6,160 bases of DNA from CAYGUI01 sp964353115 (GTDB lineage Bacteria > Pseudomonadota > Gammaproteobacteria > JAGOUU01). A program made the position numbers and the translations under genes. Within the stretch, counting starts at the first letter, position 1; every line of letters begins with the position of its first letter. The DNA is taken from NCBI GenBank assembly GCA_964353115.1, contig CAYGUI010000071.1:1-6160 (forward strand). Reading direction: 5' to 3'. The notes under the pieces were generated by a model. That model made no database searches. It saw nothing but the letters and a program-made list of their open reading frames with translations, and was not told the DNA's origin. This document shows positions 1-5,668 of this stretch, one piece after another.

Positions 1-62
1 TGTTTCATAATGATAATACGGCTTACTATGAAGATTATGTTAATCGTGAGTTATATCATTAA
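1..62 (+). CDS. C-terminal end of an upstream gene (partial)
   Basis: The third forward frame is open from the window edge and reads FHNDNTAYYEDYVNRELYH before a TAA at 60-62. The peptide is polar and aromatic, uses AT-rich codons like the confirmed genes, and stops immediately before a strong hairpin that ends the opposing transcription unit, which is a typical convergent gene arrangement. Nineteen codons are too few to name a family. Frame 1 is also open here to about position 130, but it would run through the hairpin repeat, so frame 3 is preferred. This remains an inference from a very short stretch. Confidence 0.42.
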   Translation, partial: FHNDNTAYYEDYVNRELYH

Positions 63-95
63 AAAGGAGCCTGGCTCCGTTAGAAGCCTGGCTCC
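61..95 (-). terminator. Hairpin plus T-run terminator ending the minus-strand tRNA-Met/OMP/HTHP unit
   Basis: Read on the minus strand, GGAGCC-A-GGCTTC, a TAAC loop, then GGAGCC-A-GGCTCC fold into a long stem with one A/A mismatch and one G/U pair. The stem is followed directly by TTTTT. It begins two bases after the TGA of the HTHP-motif gene. The same inverted structure lies just after the stop of the plus-strand partial gene, so it could also reduce read-through from that side, although no clean T-run follows in that direction. The stem is built from two tandem copies of a palindromic repeat whose third copy is at 692-710. Confidence 0.75.
62..80. repeat. Left arm of 19-bp inverted repeat (palindromic element)
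   Basis: AAAAGGAGCCTGGCTCCGT is repeated exactly, in inverted orientation, at 692-710. Its core GGAGCCTGGCTCC is itself an odd palindrome. A second, slightly diverged copy (GAAGCCTGGCTCCGT) follows directly at 83-97, making a tandem pair. The pair serves as the terminator stem for the minus-strand gene lying between the arms. Confidence 0.85.
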
Positions 96-97
96 GT
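83..97. repeat. Diverged tandem copy of the palindromic element
   Basis: GAAGCCTGGCTCCGT differs from the 66-80 copy by one base (GA for GG at the start) and is separated from it by two bases. Its last base is also the first base (plus-strand order) of the HTHP gene's TGA stop, read on minus. The tandem pair gives the long hairpin described as the terminator. Confidence 0.8.
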
Positions 98-687
98 CAC
101 ATTTTCATTTGAAAGCTACTACCAAATAATGGGCAATTATCAATTTCTTCAGTAACTATTTCAACATGTCCTTTTGCTACTCTGATATCTTGATTCACTT
201 GAGCTTTATAAGGATCAAAAGTTGGATGGGTGTGAGCAATAAACCTGTACCTTCCTCTTAATTCTGGGGGGAGAACTAAATGAGCTGCTGCTTGAGTTTT
301 ATTTGCAGCTGAACCAATCAATGTACTACGCTCACTACTAGAGTACAAACAAATACGAGTATAAGAATATCTTCCTGCTGGTGGCTTCCCTTCATTATCG
401 TATAAAATTGCAATTTCACGATCTCTAAGTTTAGCAAAATCCAATATTTGCCTTAAAGTAATAGGAGCTTCATCAGTTCTAATATGCCTAATTCTGCTGG
501 TGTCATCAGTTTTAGCTAAAGTTTTTGAAATAGCACCAAAAGATGCTCTACCAGATTCAATAGTGACAGATTCCTTCTGCGCCATACCATCTTTATCATA
601 AACAGTTGTATTTGTTCTTATAGATGCTGGAACAAAAGTTGCAGTCTCTGCTGCTGCCATAGCTGGCAATTGCGTATTTGGATTCAT
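97..687 (-). CDS. JAMM/MPN-like HTHP-motif protein, putative metallopeptidase
   Basis: I do not recognise a named family, but the second half looks like a JAB/MPN (JAMM) fold. A Glu in REIAILYD (residue 91 counted from the ATG) is followed about 60 residues later by RYRFIAHTHP, and then by an Asp 13 residues after the second His. JAMM enzymes use Glu, HxHP and Ser-x-x-Asp to hold zinc. Here the Ser position is not clear, so the site may be degenerate. The N-terminal 50 residues are Ala/Thr-rich, with no signal peptide or membrane segment. The frame is also open to a TTG at 717 that overlaps the upstream stop codon, but those ten codons are made from the palindromic repeat, so I choose the ATG at 687. 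The AAGGAG at 703-708 lies 15 bases away, inside the palindrome. The gene is last in the minus unit and is enclosed by inverted repeats. Protease, isopeptidase or toxin-type JAB roles are possible but unproven. Confidence 0.6.
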   Translation of the reverse strand: MNPNTQLPAMAAAETATFVPASIRTNTTVYDKDGMAQKESVTIESGRASFGAISKTLAKTDDTSRIRHIRTDEAPITLRQILDFAKLRDREIAILYDNEGKPPAGRYSYTRICLYSSSERSTLIGSAANKTQAAAHLVLPPELRGRYRFIAHTHPTFDPYKAQVNQDIRVAKGHVEIVTEEIDNCPLFGSSFQMKM

Positions 688-691
688 TAGT

Positions 692-710
692 ACGGAGCCA
701 GGCTCCTTTT
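692..710. repeat. Right arm of 19-bp inverted repeat
   Basis: ACGGAGCCAGGCTCCTTTT is the exact reverse complement of 62-80. It occupies the whole gap between the stop of the outer-membrane protein gene (714-716) and the ATG at 687. On the minus-strand mRNA it contributes the only Shine-Dalgarno-like AAGGAG for the downstream gene, within a foldable GGAG/CTCC hairpin, so it may influence translation. It may also mark the edge of an inserted segment. Confidence 0.85.
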
Positions 711-713
711 CTA

Positions 714-1220
714 TCAAAATTTATATAAAAATTTCACTGCAATTTCCGCATCAATTCCAACTGTACTTAAATAACGTTGATAAGTATAGTCCACAGCAAA
801 AGAAGACAAAAGAGGAATTTCTAAACCTACTTCGCCATAAGCTAAAACATAAATTTTATGATTATTATCACTTTGTCTAAGAATATTAGAGCCAATCTTA
901 GAATACAATCCGATAGAATTATCTATTGGTAAATGAAATTTCAAGCCTATAGGAACGCCAAATAAAACTTCTCCTCCTCCACGTCCTCCAGCTAAAACAT
1001 TGAGTCCCATCTCTATTGATTGATATTTATTAATAATGTATCCGACTGAAAAACCTCGATCTAGAAAATAAATATGATCATCACCACAAAAACCGCCATT
1101 AACTGAAATAAAATGTTTTTTATTGTCATTTGAATTAATGTGATCAACATAACTAGCAAAAGATACAGTAGTTAAACCAAAACTACAGAATAAAATTAAT
1201 AATAAATTTCTACGAAACAT
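714..1220 (-). CDS. Small outer-membrane beta-barrel-like protein
   Basis: The 168-residue product begins with a Sec signal peptide: Arg-Arg at residues 3-4, a hydrophobic core (LLLILFCSFGL), and a likely signal peptidase I site after SFA at residue 22. The mature part alternates polar and hydrophobic residues in short stretches, such as FSVGYIINKY, IGLYSKIGSNIL, YGEVGLEIPL and AVKFLYKF. It ends in Phe, as expected for a BAM-assembled barrel of about 8 strands. I do not recognise a named family; OmpW/OmpA-type or opacity-like small porins are alternatives. The Cys at position 12 lacks a proper lipobox. The ATG lies only 26 bp after the encoded CCA of tRNA-Met and has a poor ribosome site (GGTAAA), so it is probably transcribed from the tRNA promoter. 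The TGA overlaps a TTG that could start the next frame. Confidence 0.72.
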   Translation of the reverse strand: MFRRNLLLILFCSFGLTTVSFASYVDHINSNDNKKHFISVNGGFCGDDHIYFLDRGFSVGYIINKYQSIEMGLNVLAGGRGGGEVLFGVPIGLKFHLPIDNSIGLYSKIGSNILRQSDNNHKIYVLAYGEVGLEIPLLSSFAVDYTYQRYLSTVGIDAEIAVKFLYKF

Positions 1221-1246
1221 GTTGTTTACCGCTAAATAAAAGATAT

Positions 1247-1323
1247 TGGTGGCTATGGGTGGACTTGAACCACCGACCCCAGCGTTATGAGTGCTGTGCT
1301 CTAACCAGCTGAGCTACATAGCC
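1247..1323 (-). tRNA. Elongator tRNA-Met (CAT anticodon), CCA encoded
   Basis: Read on minus, the seven-base acceptor arm GGCTATG pairs with CATAGCC, followed by discriminator A and an encoded CCA (1247-1249). The D arm (GCTCAGCTGGTTAGAGC), the anticodon stem CAGCA/CGCTG with loop CTCATAA, the variable loop GGGTC and the T arm GGTGG-TTCAAGT-CCACC are all present. The paired 1-72 end and the absence of a GGG/CCC anticodon stem rule out an initiator. The sequence closely follows the bacterial elongator tRNA-Met pattern (GGCTAcG...CTCATAA...GGGTC). A tRNA-Ile2 with lysidine also carries CAT in its gene but usually has a different body. Confidence 0.95.
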
Positions 1324-1343
1324 ATAGATTGAGAATGAACATA

Positions 1344-1372
1344 ATTTTCTAATGAAAGGCTTTGTATGTCAA
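1344..1372 (-). promoter_or_regulatory. Sigma-70-type promoter for tRNA-Met and downstream genes
   Basis: On the minus strand a perfect -35 TTGACA (1367-1372) is followed, after 17 bases, by GAAAAT (1344-1349), which matches the -10 consensus at four of six positions. The start of the mature tRNA is 21 bases further on, leaving a short leader for RNase P. No other promoter is apparent before the outer-membrane protein gene, so this probably drives the whole minus unit. Confidence 0.65.
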
Positions 1373-1436
1373 GGATTTTTCGATAAAAAAATAGTAGAAT
1401 AAATTCTTAATGTAATTAAATTATAAGGATATAAAT

Positions 1437-1973
1437 ATGCAAATCAAAAATTCCACCCAAAAATATGGAGTTATAACTAAAACTCTACACTGGATAACCA
1501 TGCTATTTTTTGCCATTCAGTACTTTTTGGTCTATCGCCGCGAATACTTTCCAAAAGACGCTCCAGAAAAACTGCAATATATTTTACTGCACAAATCTTT
1601 TGGCTTTACTTTTTTATTTATTGGAATAGTTTTTTTTCTTTGGGCAATACTAAACGCCAAACCTATATATCCCGCATTTATGCAAAAATGGGAGCAAAAT
1701 TTAGCTAAATTAACACGCTATATTTTGTATCTAATAATCATCATTATGCCAATAAGTGGCACAATAATGTCACAAACTGGTGGTAAAGTAATTTACTGGT
1801 TTGGTCATGCAGTACCAATGTTTTTACCACTAAATAAAGTTGTCTCCGGTATCGCATATAATATACATACTTATACTGGAACAGCAGCAATGGGAATTAT
1901 TGTTCTTCATATGATTGGAGCAATTAAACATCTAATTACTCCAAATGACAGTGTTGTTAAGCGTATTCTTTAA
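1437..1973 (+). CDS. Cytochrome b561 (CybB family)
   Basis: This is a four-helix inner-membrane di-heme b protein that moves electrons between quinol and other carriers; E. coli CybB oxidises superoxide to oxygen using ubiquinone. The 178-residue length fits the family. Candidate heme-ligand histidines lie in the expected places: His18 (KTLHW), His52 (LLHKSFG), His144 (NIHTYTG) and His158 (LHMIGAIKHL). Hydrophobic helices span about 19-33, 55-72, 94-111 and 148-166. The ATG at 1437 has a good Shine-Dalgarno AAGGA at 1425-1429, seven bases away. A TAGAAT -10-like hexamer at 1395-1400 may serve as its promoter, but no clear -35 is seen. Its TAA shares bases with the opposing TAA of the L-fuconate dehydratase gene, leaving no room for a terminator between them. 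Confidence 0.92.
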   Translation: MQIKNSTQKYGVITKTLHWITMLFFAIQYFLVYRREYFPKDAPEKLQYILLHKSFGFTFLFIGIVFFLWAILNAKPIYPAFMQKWEQNLAKLTRYILYLIIIIMPISGTIMSQTGGKVIYWFGHAVPMFLPLNKVVSGIAYNIHTYTGTAAMGIIVLHMIGAIKHLITPNDSVVKRIL

Positions 1974-3397
1974 TCTAAAGATGCTGCTGCAGATGCTGCT
2001 GCTATGACCTTATCTGACAAAGCAGTGGCCGATGCAGCAACAAAACTAGAAAGTGGAGCAGATAATAATTTTTCGCGCCAATAAATACCGTCAGGATAAC
2101 GATATACCTCTAAAATTTCAGGTTTTATTTCTACACTACAACCATAACTCTCCGGCAATTGATAGTGGCCACTAGAAACTTTTACAGGATCAACAAAGTG
2201 CTCCTGCAGATGCGAAACATATTCAGTAATTCCATCATGCTTTCCAAACACCAATCTGTATATAACAGATAAGTGCTGCACATAATTGCATAAACCAACA
2301 CCACCAGCATGAGGATAAACAGGGATATTATTAATAGCCGCCATTAACATAACCGCTAAAGCCTCATTTATTCCCATTAAACGGCATGGATCAAACTGAC
2401 AAAAATCTAAAGCTTTTAAGGATATCAGCTGCTTAAAAACCACACTATTAGGACACTGCTCACCTGTTGCAATTTTTATATTTGATCCAATTGAAGCGGC
2501 ATAGTCTTTAATTTTTTTATGCCCCTGAACATCCATAGGATGAGTTGGCTCTTCAAAGAAATATATATCAAGATTTTTTTCTTTTAATTCCAAAATTAAT
2601 CTGCGACTTTCTTCAACACTTAAAACTTGATTTGCATCGATCATTATTTTTACATCAGGACCAACAATAGATCGTACTAAAGATATTCTTCTAATATTTT
2701 CAGAAAAATCTCTACCAACTTTTAATTTTATATGTCTCCAGCCTTCTTTTAATAAATCTGCGCACTTTTCTCTAACCTCATCGTCGGTATATCCAAGCCA
2801 CCCAGCAGAAGTAGAATATGCCGGATATCCTCGAGCTTTTAGTTGCATTAACCTTTCTGTATCAAATTTACGTGGAGCCCGTAATAACTTAAAAGCTTTT
2901 TCTGCATCAATCTCATCAGATAAATAAGTTAAATCGATACAACGTAACAACTCCTCAGGAGACATATCGGATACTAATTTCCATAGAGGTTTTTTTTCAT
3001 GTTTAGCCCAAAGGTCCCAAACTGCATTTATCACTGCTGCTGTTGCTAGCGCTTTTACTCCACTGTCTTGACCAACCCAACAAAGCTGACTATTTCTATA
3101 AACTATTTCACTCCAAAAAGATCCCATATTTTCAGTAATATCACTAAGATTTCGCCCAACTACTTGCTTCATTAAAATTTTAACTGCATCAACGACCAAT
3201 TGATTTCCATCTCCAATAGTAAAACTTAGACCTATTCCCGTTAAATTGGGATCAGATGTTTTTAAGATTAAATATGGTGCTGAATAGTCTGGGTTTGTAT
3301 GTTTTGCATCTGATCCATGAAGCCCTTCAGACGTTGGAAAACGTAAATCTATTATTTCGTATCCTATAATTTCAATTGTAGAAACTCCTGTTACCAT
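1970..3397 (-). CDS. fucD: L-fuconate dehydratase (enolase superfamily)
   Basis: The enzyme dehydrates L-fuconate to 2-keto-3-deoxy-L-fuconate in the non-phosphorylated L-fucose pathway; vertebrate ENOSF1 is the relative. An N-terminal capping domain covers about 1-140. The barrel carries the catalytic KLK motif (Lys224/Lys226), metal ligands Asp254 (MIDANQ), Glu282 or Glu283 (FFEEPTHP) and Glu313 (TGEQ), and the Asp336/His363 pair (FDP, PHAGGVGL). RCIDLTYLSD, KLKVGRD and YPHAGGVGLCNY are characteristic of this subgroup, so fuconate is more likely than mandelate or galactonate. The family normally ends near YRYPDGIYWRE (residue 442). Here a 33-residue Ala/Ser-rich tail follows, with a tandem AAAS repeat. 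The ATG has AGGAG five bases upstream. It is transcribed divergently from the nucleoside hydrolase. No fucose dehydrogenase, lactonase or transporter is visible nearby. Confidence 0.9.
   Translation of the reverse strand: MVTGVSTIEIIGYEIIDLRFPTSEGLHGSDAKHTNPDYSAPYLILKTSDPNLTGIGLSFTIGDGNQLVVDAVKILMKQVVGRNLSDITENMGSFWSEIVYRNSQLCWVGQDSGVKALATAAVINAVWDLWAKHEKKPLWKLVSDMSPEELLRCIDLTYLSDEIDAEKAFKLLRAPRKFDTERLMQLKARGYPAYSTSAGWLGYTDDEVREKCADLLKEGWRHIKLKVGRDFSENIRRISLVRSIVGPDVKIMIDANQVLSVEESRRLILELKEKNLDIYFFEEPTHPMDVQGHKKIKDYAASIGSNIKIATGEQCPNSVVFKQLISLKALDFCQFDPCRLMGINEALAVMLMAAINNIPVYPHAGGVGLCNYVQHLSVIYRLVFGKHDGITEYVSHLQEHFVDPVKVSSGHYQLPESYGCSVEIKPEILEVYRYPDGIYWREKLLSAPLSSFVAASATALSDKVIAAASAAASLD
1979..2002. 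repeat. 12-bp tandem duplication in the fucD 3' end
   Basis: AGATGCTGCTGC occurs twice in direct tandem, perfectly. On the minus strand it encodes two copies of Ala-Ala-Ala-Ser near the C-terminus of the dehydratase. Its length is a multiple of three, so copy changes would not disturb the frame. Confidence 0.85.
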
Positions 3398-3411
3398 AAA
3401 AACTCCTGTTA
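3382..3411. repeat. Direct repeat duplicating the fucD ribosome-binding segment
   Basis: AAACTCCTGTTA occurs at 3382-3393 and at 3400-3411, an 18-bp period. On the minus strand the upstream copy supplies the AGGAG of the fucD ribosome site. The second copy is inside the first codons (Val-Thr-Gly-Val). No start codon sits at a usable distance after the internal copy, so the upstream site with the ATG at 3395-3397 is the likely start. Confidence 0.6.
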
Positions 3412-3413
3412 TT

Positions 3414-3441
3414 TTGATGTGTTACTCAAATATAATATAAT
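3414..3441 (+). promoter_or_regulatory. Candidate promoter of the nucleoside hydrolase operon
   Basis: TTGATG (3414-3419), a 16-base spacer and a perfect TATAAT (3436-3441) match a sigma-70 promoter. A second overlapping TATAAT is at 3431-3436. The predicted leader of about 30 bases is A-rich and has no clear Shine-Dalgarno before the ATG at 3483. A minus-strand promoter for fucD must also lie in this 85-bp gap, probably using the same AT-rich block, but I see no convincing -35 for it. Confidence 0.55.
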
Positions 3442-3482
3442 GACCAATCTAAAAAAAGAAGCATATTAAAAAACATCACCTT

Positions 3483-4436
3483 ATGAAAAAAATTATTATC
3501 GATACTGATCCAGGTGCTGATGACGCAGCTACAATTTTTATGGCAGTAAATCATCCAGAAATAGAATTAGTTGGTTTAACTACCGTTTTTGGTAATGCAA
3601 CAACCGAACAATCAACTAAAAATGCATTAAAATTGCTGGAAATTGCTGAACGTGAAGATATTCCTGTGGCACAAGGCGCAGAAAAACCATTAAACGGCGT
3701 TGAATTTGAAGTTGGCGGTTTTGTACACGGTAATAATGGTTTGGGCGATATTGAAATTGCAGAGCCTAAAACTCGGGCTATAAATCAAAATGCAGCTGAA
3801 TTTATTGTGCAACAAATTATGGATAATCCTGGTGAAATTTCTTTATGCGCCATTGCGCCCCTAACAAATCTTGCCGAAGCTTTAAAATTAGAGCCTCAGA
3901 TTGCACAAAAAGTTAAAGAAGTTGTGATTATGGGTGGCACTATCGATCATACTGGCAATATTAGCCCCGTTGCTGAAGCTAATGTCTGGAATGATGCTTA
4001 TGCTGCAGATAAAGTTTTAACTGCTGGCTGGGACATCACAATGGTTGGTCTAAACGTGACTATGGGAGTAATTTTAGATCAAAATTATTTATCCATGCTA
4101 AAAGATAAAGCTGGTATACAAGGCAAGTTTATTCACGATTCATGGCAGTTTTATCAAAATTTCTATAAAACTGTGCGTAAATTACCTGGAGCATCGGCAC
4201 ATGATTTAACCGCCCTTGCCTACCTAATGCATCCTGAGTATTTTGAAACTAAAACTGGTGGCATGAGAGTGGTAACTGATGGCATTGCTCGAGGTCAAAC
4301 TATATTATCTGATTTGGAATTTTCTAATTGGGAAAATACTCCATGGGAAAAACTACCATTAGTTAAAGTTTGCACATCTATTAACACTGATAAGGTCATT
4401 GAGTTTATAACTGAATGCCTTGTCGAATCACAATAA
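3483..4436 (+). CDS. Inosine-uridine preferring nucleoside hydrolase
   Basis: This is a calcium-dependent N-ribohydrolase of the IU_nuc_hydro family that splits ribonucleosides into base and ribose, normally in the cytoplasm for salvage. The N-terminal signature IIIDTDPGADDA carries the metal-binding Asp9, Asp13 and Asp14. Other expected landmarks are GN at 37-38, His82 in VHGNNGLGD, the APLTNL segment at 125-130, MGG at 150-152, EANVWND at 165-171 (ribose contacts) and the His240-Asp241 pair in ASAHDLTAL. The 317-residue length is typical of the RihA/RihB/RihC group. The His240 environment favours a pyrimidine or mixed-specificity enzyme, but the substrate cannot be fixed from sequence. No signal peptide is present. 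The gene heads a plus-strand cluster, with the next gene starting 26 bases after its TAA across an A/T-only spacer. Confidence 0.93.
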   Translation: MKKIIIDTDPGADDAATIFMAVNHPEIELVGLTTVFGNATTEQSTKNALKLLEIAEREDIPVAQGAEKPLNGVEFEVGGFVHGNNGLGDIEIAEPKTRAINQNAAEFIVQQIMDNPGEISLCAIAPLTNLAEALKLEPQIAQKVKEVVIMGGTIDHTGNISPVAEANVWNDAYAADKVLTAGWDITMVGLNVTMGVILDQNYLSMLKDKAGIQGKFIHDSWQFYQNFYKTVRKLPGASAHDLTALAYLMHPEYFETKTGGMRVVTDGIARGQTILSDLEFSNWENTPWEKLPLVKVCTSINTDKVIEFITECLVESQ

Positions 4437-4462
4437 TAAAAAAATAAAAATAATAATATTTT

Positions 4463-5668
4463 ATGCTACCTCCTTTTGATTCTTTCGATATTGTCTATGG
4501 CTTTATTTCTGGATTTATTAATCCAGAAAATTTAAATAACATCATCAAAACTCTAGAAGCTTTAGATCATATTGTAAAAAATGGCTATACAGGTGAGATT
4601 CGCCTACTAATATCTCGAGAAGCAAACGCAGATGAACAAAGGAAAAAAATAACTATTTCATGGGATAAAACATCAGGAATTATAGAATATCAATCTACTC
4701 AAATAAGAATAATCAAAGAAATTTTAGAACTTGCTCATATACAAGAAAGATTTTCAAATGTTTTTGCTAAATTCCCTCAAGGTCAAGAATTTATTTCATA
4801 TTTATTATTGCCTAATCCAGAGAACAAAAATATTTTAGTCTGTGCCGGATTAATAACAAAAAAAATGCATTCATATTTCAACTGGAAAAATATTTTACAT
4901 CTAAATATTCCTCTGGAAATGCAACTAAAATCTTGTATTTATTTCTGGGAAAAAGGTGGATTATATGGAGCTACACCAAATTTACAAGTTTTTCAAAGTA
5001 GACAACTACAACCATTAACTATACTTCCAAGAACAGCATCAAATGATCCTGTAGTAATTAATAGTGATTTAAGTAATTATAATAAAGCATTAATGGCAAA
5101 CCCTCTTTTTTATAATAAAAGCTATATCGGCATGCTTTTTATGCTAGTTAATTTTTTTGACTTTAAAATATATTTATATGATGTTTCAAGATATCATCAA
5201 ACTTATTTGAATAATTTATTACGTATTTTAAGCGAAAATAGTGACGAAGAATTAAAAAATTTAGCCGCAAAAGCTAAAATTAATATTATTTTCATGCCCG
5301 AAAAATCTTCTATAACACAAGACATTGATAGCCAATCAATAGTTATTTTTGAAGACATAAATACTGGAGATGATTGCCTAATAGCCGGAGCTGCTGGCAT
5401 ACAACTTTCAGATGAAAATTTTGAAGAAACACTACCAGGTCAATATACTTTATTGAGCTCTAAAACATCAATTGAATATATTAGAAAATTTGCGACAGGA
5501 AACAGTGCATTATTAGAAGAAAATAAAAAATTTAAATTTCCACAGAAATATACTTTTTTAAGATGGATAACAGAAATAATTGATGCCTCAAATAATTATG
5601 TTACAAATATTGGTATAGGCCAAATTTCAATGCCAGCACCAGCATCTGCTGCTAGACTAAGTAGATGA
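4463..5668 (+). CDS. Hypothetical protein, 401 residues, unrecognised family
   Basis: I do not recognise this protein. It is a soluble-looking alpha/beta protein. It opens with FDIVYGFISGFINPENL and continues with helix-rich stretches (about 22-40 and 80-103), hydrophobic strand-like segments at 112-116 (ISYLL), 124-130 (ILVCAGL) and 235-240 (IYLYD), and a C-terminal alpha/beta part with INIIFMPE (273-280), SIVIFEDI (292-299) and CLIAGAAGIQLSDE (305-318). That last pattern recalls the donor-binding half of GT-B glycosyltransferases, but no diagnostic motif is complete. There is no signal peptide and no continuous transmembrane helix, apart from a moderately hydrophobic stretch at about 221-235. 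The tail ends PAPASAARLSR. The ATG has no visible Shine-Dalgarno. Position between a nucleoside hydrolase and an acetyltransferase, with an ATGA overlap to the latter, suggests co-translation and a shared metabolic or modification role. Confidence 0.82.
   Translation: MLPPFDSFDIVYGFISGFINPENLNNIIKTLEALDHIVKNGYTGEIRLLISREANADEQRKKITISWDKTSGIIEYQSTQIRIIKEILELAHIQERFSNVFAKFPQGQEFISYLLLPNPENKNILVCAGLITKKMHSYFNWKNILHLNIPLEMQLKSCIYFWEKGGLYGATPNLQVFQSRQLQPLTILPRTASNDPVVINSDLSNYNKALMANPLFYNKSYIGMLFMLVNFFDFKIYLYDVSRYHQTYLNNLLRILSENSDEELKNLAAKAKINIIFMPEKSSITQDIDSQSIVIFEDINTGDDCLIAGAAGIQLSDENFEETLPGQYTLLSSKTSIEYIRKFATGNSALLEENKKFKFPQKYTFLRWITEIIDASNNYVTNIGIGQISMPAPASAARLSR

Noticed and set aside
54..716. 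TATCA at 54-58 and 712-716 as a target-site duplication of the inverted-repeat segment
   Set aside because: The two copies sit at different distances from the repeat arms (three bases and one base), and a five-base AT-rich match is expected by chance.
714..1220. Lipoprotein signal using Cys12
   Set aside because: The residues before the Cys (LILF) do not fit a lipobox, and the hydrophobic core continues past it to a normal signal peptidase I site at SFA.
1247..1323. Initiator tRNA-Met or tRNA-Ile2
   Set aside because: The acceptor end is fully paired and the anticodon stem lacks the three consecutive G-C pairs of initiators. The body matches the elongator Met pattern and not Ile2.
1395..1400. 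Stand-alone promoter for cytochrome b561
   Set aside because: TAGAAT resembles a -10, but no -35-like hexamer lies 16-18 bases upstream, so it is mentioned only in the gene entry.
3412..3480. Defined minus-strand promoter for fucD
   Set aside because: Several TATATT-like hexamers are available in the AT block, but none has a convincing -35 at the right distance.
5203..5400. 65-codon minus-strand open frame
   Set aside because: It lies wholly antisense to the 401-residue gene, has no promoter or ribosome site, and its composition is what the opposite strand of an AT-rich gene would give.
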